DNA of 64,000 nucleotides from Rubellimicrobium aerolatum (GCF_017872975.1 NZ_JAGGJP010000004.1:233733-297732), one strand, 5' to 3'. Counted from the stretch's first letter, positions 18,695 to 26,622 are shown. A program made the numbers and translations. The notes: generated by a model from the letters alone, not told the origin.

Positions 18695-19261
18695 ATGATC
18701 GGGAGCACGGGCGTGAGCGCCTCCATCTGCATCTACTGCGGCGCGCGGGACGGCCGCGACCCCCTCCACGGACAGGCGGCCGAGGCCACCGGCCACATGC
18801 TCGCCGCCAATGGCTGGGGCCTCGTCTACGGGGCGGGCGACGTAGGCCTCATGGGCCGGGTCGCGCGGGCGCATCAGGCGGCGGGCGGGCGGGCGCTCGG
18901 CGTCATCCCCGGCCACCTCTTCCCGCGCGAGGTGGCCAAGCAGGACCTCGACCGCCTCGTGGTCACGGAAACGATGCACGAGCGCAAGAAGGTCATGTTC
19001 ATGAACGCCGACGCGATCGTGGTCCTGCCGGGCGGGGCCGGCTCGCTCGACGAGTTCTTCGAGGTCCTGACCTGGCGGCAGATCGGCCTGCACGCCAAGC
19101 CGATCCTCCTCCTGGACGTGGCCGGCTACTGGCAGCCGCTCCGCGCCCTCCTCGACCACGTGGTGAGCAGCGGCTTCGCGGACGACTCTCTGCGCGGCTT
19201 CATCCGCTTCGTCCCCGACGTGGCGGCGCTGGAATCCGCCCTGCGCGAGGCGCTCCCCTAG
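18695..19261 (+). CDS. LOG-family (TIGR00730) Rossmann-fold protein
   Basis: A 188-residue protein of the cytokinin riboside 5'-monophosphate phosphoribohydrolase (LOG) family, which cleaves nucleoside monophosphates to base and ribose-5-P. Visible features are SICIYCGARDG at the N-terminus, NGWGLVYGAGDVGLMG, HERKKVMF and PGGAGSLDE, where the usual GGxGT carries Ser for Thr. A GTG at 18713 has a better ribosome-binding site (GGGAG, 7 nt) and would give 182 residues closer to the family norm. The stop codon overlaps that of the convergent gene in a CTAG. Confidence 0.85.
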   Translation: MIGSTGVSASICIYCGARDGRDPLHGQAAEATGHMLAANGWGLVYGAGDVGLMGRVARAHQAAGGRALGVIPGHLFPREVAKQDLDRLVVTETMHERKKVMFMNADAIVVLPGGAGSLDEFFEVLTWRQIGLHAKPILLLDVAGYWQPLRALLDHVVSSGFADDSLRGFIRFVPDVAALESALREALP

Positions 19262-19689
19262 GCGCTCGCCAGTTCCTGCGCCACGATCCGCTCGATCTGG
19301 TCCACGGGATGCCCGGTCAGCGTCTTGTGGACCTCGCCCACGATGCGGTCCGCCACCTCCTTGTGGAGCTTGGCCCGCAGCGTGCCGAGATGGTTCGGCC
19401 CGGCGACGACCACCAGCCGGTCGAACTTCCCCTGATGCGCCGACGTGTAGAGCTGCTCCGCCAGATCCTCCACGAAGCGGTGCTCGTCGGACCGGTGCGT
19501 GTCCGAGGTGGAGCCCGTGGCGGGCTCGGTCCGCTTCACGCCGCGCGCCACTTCCTCGTCGGGCGTCTCGGCATTCTCCTCCTTGCGGAGGATGCGGAGG
19601 TTGGGGTCCTGCCCGTCGGTGATGTTCTCGAAGATCAGGGCCTTCGTCCCGTCGAGGACCAGGACCCAGGTGCCGTTCTCAAGCTGCAT
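19258..19689 (-). CDS. host attachment family protein (PF10116-type)
   Basis: A 143-residue soluble protein resembling the 'protein required for attachment to host cells' family. It has WVLVLDGTKALIFEN at the N-terminus, a polar central stretch (residues 35-70) and HRFVEDLAEQLYTSAHQGKFDRLVVVAGPNHLGTLRAKLHKEV. The family is structurally related to release-factor-like baeRF domains, and a real attachment role is poorly supported. It lies downstream of sodB on the same strand behind two stem-loops, so it may have its own expression level. Confidence 0.75.
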   Translation of the reverse strand: MQLENGTWVLVLDGTKALIFENITDGQDPNLRILRKEENAETPDEEVARGVKRTEPATGSTSDTHRSDEHRFVEDLAEQLYTSAHQGKFDRLVVVAGPNHLGTLRAKLHKEVADRIVGEVHKTLTGHPVDQIERIVAQELASA

Positions 19690-19716
19690 CGCGTTCCCTC
19701 CGTATGGCGCAGGAAG

Positions 19717-19740
19717 AACCGGTCCGGCCAGCGACCGGTT
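19717..19740 (-). terminator. stem-loop between sodB and the host-attachment gene
   Basis: A perfect 8-bp stem AACCGGTC / GACCGGTT with an 8-nt loop. With the neighbouring hairpin at 19752-19776 it forms a double structure after sodB, followed on the minus strand by CTTCCTG. Confidence 0.5.
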
Positions 19741-19751
19741 CCGCGACGGGC

Positions 19752-19776
19752 GAGGCCCGGCGTCGCGCTGGGCCTC
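19752..19776 (-). terminator. stem-loop directly after sodB
   Basis: A perfect 7-bp stem GAGGCCC / GGGCCTC with an 11-nt loop lies 8 nt past the sodB stop. It is probably an attenuating terminator or 3'-end stabiliser. Confidence 0.5.
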
Positions 19777-19784
19777 CGCCGACC

Positions 19785-20384
19785 TCACATCCGCGAGGCG
19801 ACGTTCTCCCAGTTCACGAGGTTGTCGAGGAAGTTGGTCAGGTAGGCCGGCCGCTTGTTGCGGAAGTCGATGTAGTAGGAATGCTCCCACACGTCGCAGC
19901 CCAGCAGCGCCGTCTGCCCGAAGCAGAGCGGGTTCACCCCGTTCTCGGTCTTGGTGATCTTGAGCCCGCCATCCGCGTCCTTGACCAGCCAGACCCAGCC
20001 CGACCCGAACTGGCCCACGCCCGCCGCGTTGAACTGCGTCTTGAAGTCCTGCACGGACCCGAAGGACTCGGTCAGCGCGCGCTCCACCTCGCCGGGGATG
20101 CGGCTCTCGCCGGGGGTCATCATCTCCCAGAACTGGTTGTGGTTCCAGAGCTGGCTGATGTTGTTGAAGATGCCGTTCTGCGCCACCGCGCCGGGCTGGT
20201 AGGTGCCCGTGACGATCTCCTCCAGCGACTTGGCCTCCCACTCGGTGCCGGCGATCAGCTTGTTGCCGTTGTCCACGTAGGCCTTGTGGTGGAGGTCATG
20301 GTGGAACTCGAGCGTTTCGCGGGACATGCCCTTCGATTCAAGCGCATCGTGGGGATAGGGCAGATCGGGAAGGCTGAAGGCCAT
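19785..20384 (-). CDS. sodB: superoxide dismutase, Fe type
   Basis: A 199-residue cytoplasmic superoxide dismutase (two superoxide plus two protons to oxygen and hydrogen peroxide). The metal ligands are His28, His82 (LWNH), Asp164 and His168 (DVWEHSYYIDF). Gln in FNNISQLWNH at the second-shell position indicates the Fe rather than the Mn subtype, although cambialistic enzymes exist. The ATG at 20384 is preceded by AAGGAG at 6 nt. A plausible promoter with a palindromic spacer lies about 40-70 nt upstream. Confidence 0.95.
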   Translation of the reverse strand: MAFSLPDLPYPHDALESKGMSRETLEFHHDLHHKAYVDNGNKLIAGTEWEAKSLEEIVTGTYQPGAVAQNGIFNNISQLWNHNQFWEMMTPGESRIPGEVERALTESFGSVQDFKTQFNAAGVGQFGSGWVWLVKDADGGLKITKTENGVNPLCFGQTALLGCDVWEHSYYIDFRNKRPAYLTNFLDNLVNWENVASRM

Positions 20385-20426
20385 GTCGCGGCTCCTTGTT
20401 GTTCGGGCGCCGGGTCGGCGCGCGAC

Positions 20427-20456
20427 ATAACAAGGCGCACGGGCCCGTGAGGTCAA
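20427..20456 (-). promoter_or_regulatory. putative sodB promoter with palindromic spacer
   Basis: On the minus strand TTGACC (20456-20451), an 18-nt spacer and TGTTAT (20432-20427). The spacer contains the perfect 12-bp palindrome CACGGGCCCGTG (20438-20449), well placed for a repressor or metal regulator to cover the promoter. Confidence 0.45.
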
Positions 20457-20504
20457 GGGCGGGGGATGCGCGGGCTCCTGTGCGCCGATGGGCGGAAACG
20501 GGGT

Positions 20505-20585
20505 GGCCCTCGCGGCCGCTTGCCAGCGGACGGCGAGGGCCGGCCCGGTCCAAGCCGGGCCTGAAGGGCCGGTTCGCCACCGGCC
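20505..20585. other. three tandem stem-loops
   Basis: Stem 1 is GGCCCTCGC / GCGAGGGCC (20505-20541). Stem 2 is GGCCCGG / CCGGGCC with a 6-nt loop (20542-20561). Stem 3 is GGCCGGT / ACCGGCC with a 5-nt loop (20567-20585). They are adjacent, perfectly paired and upstream of the glycosyltransferase gene, as in a structured leader RNA or REP cluster. Confidence 0.5.
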
Positions 20586-20802
20586 GGGTTCGATGCTTTC
20601 CGTATGGGAAACATATAGCAGGCCTGCCCGAATCACGCAAGGACGGCCTCGGCCGACTCGGCCGGAAATGGCCGATGCGGACCTACTCGGGGCGAGGACG
20701 CGGCTCGGACTCACCGGCCATGGCACGCTCCAGGAGCGTCTTGCCAAGGGCGGGGCGCGTCTGTCACAGCGGAACGGCTGGGTCTGGGTGCAAGTCGCGA
20801 CG

Positions 20803-22008
20803 ATGAACTGGAAAAGGCTGAGGACGCCCGATCTGTCCCAGGGCGCGGGACCCGCCGCCGTGGTCGAGGCCGCTCTCGTCGTCCCGCCGCCGCCAGCCGC
20901 GCCGCGCCACGCGACCATGCCTGCGGGCATCCTGCGCCCCGACGGGCGCTTCGTCCACGAAAGCGTCACATGGCAGCACCGCACGGCCTTGAACCGCCGC
21001 CCGCCACGGCCGGACGGCGACCTCGCGCGGCTCCCTGGGATCTGGATGTTCATGGGGCCGCTCATCCCGCATTTCGGCCATTTCATCGTCGAGAGCATCG
21101 CGCGCCTCGGCGCCCTCGATCTCCTGGACCGGCAAATCGACGGCCTCGTCTTCATCCCGCGCCACAACACCCGGTCCGGGCAGGCGCTGGCGCGCTACGA
21201 GCCCGTCCTTCGCCTCTTGGGCGTGCGTCATCGCGTCCTCAACCTGGCCAAGCCCACCCAAGTCGAAACCCTTCTGATCCCGCCCCAGGGCCTCGGGCTC
21301 GGCCCCATGATCGCCGGCTCGCCCGAGCTTCGGCGCTTCGTCCGCGCCCAGGCTGGCCGGACCATCGCGGCCAGGGGTGCTCCCCGGATCTACATCTCGC
21401 GAAGCCGGCTCGGTCCCGACTACCAGAGCATCCTCGGCGAGGAGGTCCTCGAAGGCCTGCTCCGGGCCGAGGGCTACGACATCTACCATCCGCAGGAGCA
21501 TCCGATCGAGGACCAGATCGCTGCCTACAAGGCCGCGACCCATGTCATCGCCCTGGACGGATCGCCCCTGCACCTCTTGGCGCTGGTCGGCCACGCGGGG
21601 CAGAAGGTCGCCGTCATCGCGCGCCGCGAAGGGCACCGCGATCTCGACTTCGTGACGCAGATCCGGTCCTTCCTCGGCGCGGAGGCCCAGGACCACTACC
21701 ACCTGCGCCGGCAGTGGCAGGTCAGCGTGTCGCGCGACGGCAATCCGCGCACCTGGGGCGAGGCCGATTTCCCCGCCCTTTGCGCCAGCCTCCGCGAGGC
21801 GGGGATGATCTCCGCCCGGTCCTCATGGCCCGAGCTTCCGGCCTCGCTGATCGAGCGGCAGATCCGCCAGATCGAGACGATCAAGGGCGTGTCCCTTCGG
21901 CCCGGCCCCCGCGCCGCCCGATCGGGGCAGGCGGTCCGGCGACCCAGCCCCCATGTCCTGCGCCTCGAGCGGATCGTCCACCGGTTGTCGGGCCTGCTGC
22001 GAGGCTAG
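20803..22008 (+). CDS. GT61/DUF563-like glycosyltransferase
   Basis: A 401-residue protein resembling glycosyltransferase family 61 (DUF563), which adds sugars to glycans or capsular material. Diagnostic stretches are PLIPHFGHFIVESIARL near residue 90, RIYISRSRLG near 200 and the C-terminal YDIYHPQEHPIEDQIAAYKAATHVIALDGSPLHLLAL (near 225-260). No signal peptide or membrane helix is seen, so it should be cytosolic. The ATG at 20803 was chosen because sequence upstream is hairpin-rich and low-complexity. No sugar-biosynthesis genes are adjacent. The stop overlaps soxG's stop in a CTAG. Confidence 0.78.
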   Translation: MNWKRLRTPDLSQGAGPAAVVEAALVVPPPPAAPRHATMPAGILRPDGRFVHESVTWQHRTALNRRPPRPDGDLARLPGIWMFMGPLIPHFGHFIVESIARLGALDLLDRQIDGLVFIPRHNTRSGQALARYEPVLRLLGVRHRVLNLAKPTQVETLLIPPQGLGLGPMIAGSPELRRFVRAQAGRTIAARGAPRIYISRSRLGPDYQSILGEEVLEGLLRAEGYDIYHPQEHPIEDQIAAYKAATHVIALDGSPLHLLALVGHAGQKVAVIARREGHRDLDFVTQIRSFLGAEAQDHYHLRRQWQVSVSRDGNPRTWGEADFPALCASLREAGMISARSSWPELPASLIERQIRQIETIKGVSLRPGPRAARSGQAVRRPSPHVLRLERIVHRLSGLLRG

Positions 22009-22529
22009 GCGCCGAAATACCCCACCGCCCCGTCCTTGGCCGACTGCCGCAGCAGCGCAAGGGCGTAGTCGCCCATCGAGCGGAAGCAGATCACCCGCGC
22101 CCCGTCGCCCTCCAGCCAGAAGGCCGCCGCCACCTGCCCCAGGCGGCTGCGGCGGACCACGCCCGGCCCGAAGGCGTCCGGGTGGAGGTCGGCGGGCGAC
22201 AGCTTCGCCAGCACCTCCCGCGCGCCGGGGCCGTCGAGCCGCAGGCCGACCCGCATCGCGGACACGTCGGCGACCAGATGGTGCAGGCCCTCCAGCTCCT
22301 CCGACAGCCGGCGGACGGCGGCGGGGGCCTCCTCGGGCGGCAGGAAGATCAGCAGCTCGTCCGGCGACATCCAGGCCGCGCCCCGCCCCGAGGTGCCCTC
22401 GATCCGCAGCCGGCCGGGCATGGCGGTGCCGGTCAGCGCCGAGACGGTGACGCGCAGCCGTTCCTCGCCCAGGTCGCCGCGCAGCGACACCATGCCGAGC
22501 GGCCCCATCCTGGTCACGACCTCAGCCAT
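22005..22529 (-). CDS. soxG: sarcosine oxidase gamma subunit
   Basis: A 174-residue gamma subunit of heterotetrameric sarcosine oxidase, which oxidatively demethylates sarcosine to glycine with transfer of the methylene group to tetrahydrofolate. The protein belongs to the SoxG/GcvT-related family. Visible features are LRIEGTSGRGAAWMSPDELLIFLP near 40 and HHLVADVSAMRVGLRLDGPGAREVLAKL near 82. It overlaps the soxA end by 8 nt and closes the operon. Confidence 0.92.
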   Translation of the reverse strand: MAEVVTRMGPLGMVSLRGDLGEERLRVTVSALTGTAMPGRLRIEGTSGRGAAWMSPDELLIFLPPEEAPAAVRRLSEELEGLHHLVADVSAMRVGLRLDGPGAREVLAKLSPADLHPDAFGPGVVRRSRLGQVAAAFWLEGDGARVICFRSMGDYALALLRQSAKDGAVGYFGA

Positions 22530-25509
22530 TCAGCTTCTCCCCCGCCTTGTCGTAGAGCACCGGATCGACGATCCGCGCCGCGACCGGCTCGCCGGCCCGG
22601 TTCGACACCTGCACCGTCTCGCCCATCCGCTCGGGCCCCCGCTCGACGATCGCCATGGCGATGCCCCGGTCGAAGGTGGGCGAATGGTAGGTGGAGGTCA
22701 CGCGCCCTTGGGTGTTGCGCTGGCCGTTGGCGTTCGTGCCCTGCCCCAGCACATAGGCCCCCTCGGGCAGCACCGACCGGTCGAGGCTTTCCAGCCCCAC
22801 CAGCCGCCACCGCTGGCCCGAGGCCATGTGCGTCCGCTCCTGCGCGCGCTTGCCCAAGTAGTCGGGCTTCTTCCTGCTGATCGCCCAGCCGAGGCCGAGG
22901 TCCTGCGGGATCACCGTCCCGTCGGTCTCCTCGCCGATCATGATGTAGCCCTTCTCGGCGCGAAGGACGTGCATCGCCTCGGTGCCGTAGGGGGTGACGC
23001 CCCATTCCGCGCCCGCCTCCACCAGCGCCTCCCAGAGCGCGAGGCCCTGGTCCGCCGGCACCGCGACCTCGAAGGACAGCTCCCCGGAGAAGCTGATCCG
23101 GTGCACCCGCGCGTCGAAGGGGCCGAGCCTTCCCTCCCGGAAGGTCATGAACGGCAGCGCCTCCCGCGACAGGTCCATCCCGCCCAGCTTGGCCAGCACC
23201 TCCCGCGCGCGCGGCCCCGCGACGGCGACCTGCGCCCATTGCTCCGTCAGGTTGGCGGTGAAGACGCGCCAATCATGCCACTCGGTCTGGAGCCAGTCCT
23301 CCATGTGGGCGTGGATGCGGTCCGCGCCGCCCGTGGTCGTGTGGCAAAGCCAGGCGTCCTCGGACAGCCGGATCACCACGCCGTCGTCGATGAGGAAGCC
23401 GTTCTCGCTGCACATGATCCCGTAGCGGCATTTCCCCACGGCCAGCGTGCTCATCACGCCGGTGTACATCATGTCGAGGAACCGCCCCGCGTCCGGCCCC
23501 TTAACTACGATCTTGCCCAGCGTCGAGGCGTCGAGAAGCCCGACCCCGTTCCGCACCGCCAGCACCTCGCGGGCGACGGCGGCGTGGACGTTCTCGCCGG
23601 GGCGGAGATAGGCGAAGGGCCGCCGCCAGAGGCCCACCGGCTCCCAGGTGGCGCCGTGGCGCTGGTGCCAGTCGTGGATCGGCGTTGTGCGGACCGGCTG
23701 GAACAGCGCCTCCTTGGCGACGCCCGCCAGCGTGCCCATCGTGATCGGCGTGTAGGGCGGGCGGAACGTCGTGGTGCCGACCTGCGGGATCGGCACGTGC
23801 AGCGCCGAGGACAGCACCGCGAGCCCGTTGAGATTCGACAGCTTCCCCTGATCCGTCGCCATGCCCAGCGTAGTGTAGCGCTTCGCGTGCTCGACCGACT
23901 GGAAGCCCTCGCGGGCGGCCAGCTCCACGTCCGACACCTTCACGTCGTTCTGGTAGTCCAGCCACATCTTGCGCCGGAGCGCGGGGGTCGCGCCTTGCGG
24001 CATGACCCAGACCGGCAGGATCGGCCCTTCCTCGGCGTCCCGCGCGGCGACGGGGGACGGCGCCTCGCTGCCCGACGCGGCGGCCCCGGCCCGCGCGCCG
24101 GAGGCGATCACCGCCGCCGTCCGCAACTCCCCCTCGGCCGCGCCCGCCGGAAGAACCATCGCCTGCCCGTCCTGGCCGCGCGGCGGCCGGTTGGGGTCGG
24201 GCCGGAACATCGCCCTCGCGTCGTCCCACGACAGGCCGCCGCCGACATGGGACCAGAGATGGACCGAGGGCGTCCAGCCGCCCGACATCGCCACGGCGTC
24301 GCAGGCGATCTCCTCGATGGGGGCGCCCTCGCCGGCCAGCGCGCAGAGCTTCACGCCCGTCACCCGGCGGCGGCCCATGACCTTGGCGATGCCGCGCCCG
24401 GCCTCGACCCGGAGCCCGAGGTCCCGCGCCATCCGCACCAGCTCGCCCTCGGGGCGGGTGCGGGCGTCCACGATGACCGGCACGATCAGCCCGGCGCGAT
24501 GCAGCGCCAGCGCGGTGCGATAAGCGTCGTCGTTGTTGGTGACGACCACCACGCGGTCGCCGACGCTGACGCCCCAGTTCACGAGGTAGTCCCGCATCGC
24601 CGAGGCCAGCATCACCCCCGGCAGGTCGTTTCCGGCGAAGGCCAGCGGCCGCTCGATCGCGCCGTTCGCCGCGACGATCCGCCCCGCCCGGATGCGCCAG
24701 AGCCGCTGGCGCGGCCCGCCGCCCTCCTCGCCCAGTTGCTCGCAGGCTAGGACATAGCCGTGATCGTGGATGCCGCTCACCTGCGTGTTCAGGTGCAGGC
24801 GGACGTTGGGCATGGCCCCCAGCTCGCGCATCGTCCGCTCGACCCACTGGGCGGCGGGGACGCCGTCGATCTCGGGCTCGTCGATCACGGCCCGGCCGCC
24901 CCACCAGGGGTTCTGCTCCAGCACGAGGACGCGCTGGCCGGACCGCCCGGCCTCCAGCGCCGCCGACAGGCCCGCGACGCCGCCGCCCGCAACCAGCACG
25001 TCCACATGGGCGAAGAAGTGCTCGTAGCTGTCGGGGTCGCGCCCCTCCGGCACCCGGCCCAGGCCCGCCGACCTGCGGATGACCGGCTCGTAGACGTGCT
25101 TCCAGAAGGCGCGCGGCCACATGAAGGTCTTGTAGTAGAAGCCCGCCGGCAGGAACCGCCCGAAGGCGTCGTTCACCGCGCCCACGTCGAAGTCGAGGCT
25201 TGGGAACCGGTTCTGGCTCAGCGCCGTCATCCCGTCGCGCAGCGGCGTGACCGTGGCGCGCTGGTTGGGCTCCATCCGCGCGCCGGTGCCGAGGTTGACG
25301 AGTCCGTTCGGCTCCTCGTGCCCCGAGGCGACCAGCCCGCGCGGGCGGTGATACTTGAAGCTGCGGCCCACCAGCACCTGCCCGTTGGCAAGCAGCGCCG
25401 AGGCCAGCGTGTCGCCGGCGAACCCTTGATAGTGGTGCCCGTCGAAGGTGAAGCGCAGGGGACGCGAGCGGTCGATCAGCCGGCCGCCCCGGCTCAGGCG
25501 GGTGCTCAT
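22522..25509 (-). CDS. soxA: sarcosine oxidase alpha subunit
   Basis: A 995-residue alpha subunit. The N-terminal ferredoxin-like domain (FTFDGHHYQGFAGDTLASALLANG near 25) is followed by an NAD-binding oxidoreductase domain with DVLVAGGGVAGLSAALEAGRSG near 165. The C-terminal GcvT-like tetrahydrofolate-binding domain covers about residues 590-995. The ATG at 25509 overlaps the soxD stop (ATGA). The length is as expected for the family. A longer in-frame reading extends through soxD and is not real. Confidence 0.96.
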   Translation of the reverse strand: MSTRLSRGGRLIDRSRPLRFTFDGHHYQGFAGDTLASALLANGQVLVGRSFKYHRPRGLVASGHEEPNGLVNLGTGARMEPNQRATVTPLRDGMTALSQNRFPSLDFDVGAVNDAFGRFLPAGFYYKTFMWPRAFWKHVYEPVIRRSAGLGRVPEGRDPDSYEHFFAHVDVLVAGGGVAGLSAALEAGRSGQRVLVLEQNPWWGGRAVIDEPEIDGVPAAQWVERTMRELGAMPNVRLHLNTQVSGIHDHGYVLACEQLGEEGGGPRQRLWRIRAGRIVAANGAIERPLAFAGNDLPGVMLASAMRDYLVNWGVSVGDRVVVVTNNDDAYRTALALHRAGLIVPVIVDARTRPEGELVRMARDLGLRVEAGRGIAKVMGRRRVTGVKLCALAGEGAPIEEIACDAVAMSGGWTPSVHLWSHVGGGLSWDDARAMFRPDPNRPPRGQDGQAMVLPAGAAEGELRTAAVIASGARAGAAASGSEAPSPVAARDAEEGPILPVWVMPQGATPALRRKMWLDYQNDVKVSDVELAAREGFQSVEHAKRYTTLGMATDQGKLSNLNGLAVLSSALHVPIPQVGTTTFRPPYTPITMGTLAGVAKEALFQPVRTTPIHDWHQRHGATWEPVGLWRRPFAYLRPGENVHAAVAREVLAVRNGVGLLDASTLGKIVVKGPDAGRFLDMMYTGVMSTLAVGKCRYGIMCSENGFLIDDGVVIRLSEDAWLCHTTTGGADRIHAHMEDWLQTEWHDWRVFTANLTEQWAQVAVAGPRAREVLAKLGGMDLSREALPFMTFREGRLGPFDARVHRISFSGELSFEVAVPADQGLALWEALVEAGAEWGVTPYGTEAMHVLRAEKGYIMIGEETDGTVIPQDLGLGWAISRKKPDYLGKRAQERTHMASGQRWRLVGLESLDRSVLPEGAYVLGQGTNANGQRNTQGRVTSTYHSPTFDRGIAMAIVERGPERMGETVQVSNRAGEPVAARIVDPVLYDKAGEKLNG

Positions 25510-25862
25510 TGGGCGGCCTCCGGGGCGGGGCTGGGGGCGCCGGGCTCGAAGCCCCGTCCGGCCCCGGCGGTGGAGATCAGGGAGCGGAGCCCGTCCGACG
25601 GCGCGGCCAGCGAGGCGGGATAGGTGCCGAAGACCCGGTTCGTCGCGGTGTCGCGGGCGGCGAGGAACCACCTGCCGCAGCCATAGCTGTGCCGCCACCG
25701 CTCGTAATGCGGTCCCTTGGGGTTCTGGCGCTGGAACAGGTAGCCCTCGAACTCCTCCTCGGAGGAGCCGGGGCCGTGGCGCTTCAGATGCGCCTCGCCG
25801 CCGGGCGACAGCTCGGTCTCGTCGGCTTGAACGCCGCAATGGGGGCAGGTGAGGGTCAGCAC
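25506..25862 (-). CDS. soxD: sarcosine oxidase delta subunit (zinc-binding)
   Basis: A 118-residue delta subunit. The zinc ligands are conserved: Cys6 and Cys9 in CPHCG, His58 and Cys62 in RHSYGC. FQRQNPKGPHYERW is the family signature. The GTG at 25862 gives the canonical VLTLTCPHCG start; extending further upstream adds an unconserved Arg/Pro-rich leader. The C-terminus is somewhat longer than in other SoxD proteins, Ala/Pro-rich after residue 105. Its start follows a 132-nt gap with a UUCG hairpin. Confidence 0.92.
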   Translation of the reverse strand: MLTLTCPHCGVQADETELSPGGEAHLKRHGPGSSEEEFEGYLFQRQNPKGPHYERWRHSYGCGRWFLAARDTATNRVFGTYPASLAAPSDGLRSLISTAGAGRGFEPGAPSPAPEAAQ

Positions 25863-25924
25863 GGCAGGTCCTCGGGCTGGGCGGAAACGACGAAGGGCCG
25901 CGTCCCGGAAGGGAGGCGGCCGAA

Positions 25925-25942
25925 CCATCCCCGAAGGGATGG
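25925..25942 (-). other. UUCG-capped hairpin between the repeat gene and soxD
   Basis: On the minus-strand mRNA CCATCCC-TTCG-GGGATGG forms a perfect 7-bp stem closed by C(UUCG)G, an exceptionally stable tetraloop. It lies 63 nt upstream of soxD and about 50 nt downstream of the repeat-protein stop, suggesting RNA processing or 3'-end protection. Confidence 0.55.
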
Positions 25943-25994
25943 CGCAGGAACGGGGCGACGCCGCGCGCCGCCCCGGATCGGGATCAGTCCGACG

Positions 25995-26540
25995 TCACTG
26001 GTCGGCCGGCTCGGTGCCGGTCGTGGGAGGAGCGGCCTCGCCCTCGGTCGGGGAGGCTTCGGTCGCCGGAGTCTCGGTGATGCCGCCGGTGTCGGAGGTC
26101 TCGTCCGAGCCCGTGGCGGCATCGGCGGCGGTGTCCGCGACGGCATCGGCGGCGTCGGTGGCCGCACCTGCGGCCCCGGTCGCCGTGTCGGTGACGGCAT
26201 CCGCAGCGCCAGCCGCCGTGTCAGTGGCCGCGTCGGCGGCGCCAGTGGCCGTGTCCGCGGCGGCGTCAGCCGCGTCGGTCGCCGTATCGGCGGCGGCATC
26301 GGCCGCGCCAGCCGCCGTGCCGGCGGCGCCGGTCGCGGCGCCGGTCGCCGCGTCGCCCGCGGTGTCGGCGGCTTCCTCGGTCGCGGTGGCGGCGTCATCC
26401 GTCGCCGTGGCGACGTCGTTGTTGCCTGCCGACATGAACCACCACAGCAGCAGCAGGACGACGACGATCGCCCCGATGATGAAGGCGATGGAGCTGCCCG
26501 AGCTCCGCGCCGGGGGCGGGGTGTAGTTGGGGTCGGACAT
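25995..26540 (-). CDS. single-pass membrane protein with acidic 11-residue repeats, inside sox operon
   Basis: I do not recognise this 181-residue protein. A short Pro/Ser N-terminus precedes one membrane helix (about 18-38, ending LLWWFMSAG). Residues 44-143 are almost entirely Ala, Asp, Thr and Gly. Within them 11-residue units of the type GAADAATDTAT occur at 78-88, 89-99, 100-110, 111-121 and 129-139. The tail (144-181) is acidic and Pro/Thr-rich, with no Lys or Arg after residue 12. Periodicity resembles hendecad (LEA-like) amphipathic helices but lacks basic residues. A GGAG site lies 8 nt before the ATG. It sits between soxB and soxD, flanked by hairpins. Confidence 0.75.
   Translation of the reverse strand: MSDPNYTPPPARSSGSSIAFIIGAIVVVLLLLWWFMSAGNNDVATATDDAATATEEAADTAGDAATGAATGAAGTAAGAADAAADTATDAADAAADTATGAADAATDTAAGAADAVTDTATGAAGAATDAADAVADTAADAATGSDETSDTGGITETPATEASPTEGEAAPPTTGTEPADQ
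26124..26309 (-). repeat. 33-bp coding repeats (hendecad units)
   Basis: DNA encoding residues 78-139 of the Ala/Asp/Thr-rich protein. Five near-identical 33-bp units are visible, with a 21-bp partial unit before the last, consistent with expansion by slippage or recombination. Confidence 0.7.
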
Positions 26541-26555
26541 GAGGGGTGCTCCGTG

Positions 26556-26575
26556 GCTGTGTCGTGCGACACGGC
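26556..26575 (-). other. near-perfect palindrome upstream of the repeat gene
   Basis: GCTGTGTCG-TG-CGACACGGC pairs over 9 bp (one G-U). It lies between the soxB stop and the ribosome-binding site of the repeat gene. It may be an intercistronic hairpin or an operator. Confidence 0.45.
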
Positions 26576-26622
26576 AACGAGGCCTCCTCCGGCCCGGTTC
26601 CCAAGTGCGTGAAGAATAGGCG

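Larger units (their letters stand above)
20385..20802. other. 418-nt intergenic region sodB/glycosyltransferase
   Basis: No gene is supported. It contains the sodB promoter (20427-20456), three consecutive GC hairpins (20505-20585) and a small inverted repeat TTTCC-GTATG-GGAAA (20597-20611). An open frame runs through part of it in phase with the downstream gene, but its translation is low-complexity and dictated by the hairpins. Confidence 0.6.

Noticed and set aside
14440..19845. Very long open frame of about 1,800 codons on the plus strand
   Set aside because: It is the antisense shadow of the Bcr/CflA, Atm1 and LysM genes; its translation is low-complexity Arg/Gly/Gln/Glu/His and no domain is recognisable.
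20488..20802. N-terminal extension of the glycosyltransferase
   Set aside because: Sequence is dominated by three hairpins and gives unconserved low-complexity residues; the ATG at 20803 starts a plausible family N-terminus.
22522..25839. soxA frame extended to 1,105 residues through soxD
   Set aside because: The added N-terminus overlaps soxD in another frame; the ATG at 25509 begins with the expected sequence and couples with the soxD stop.
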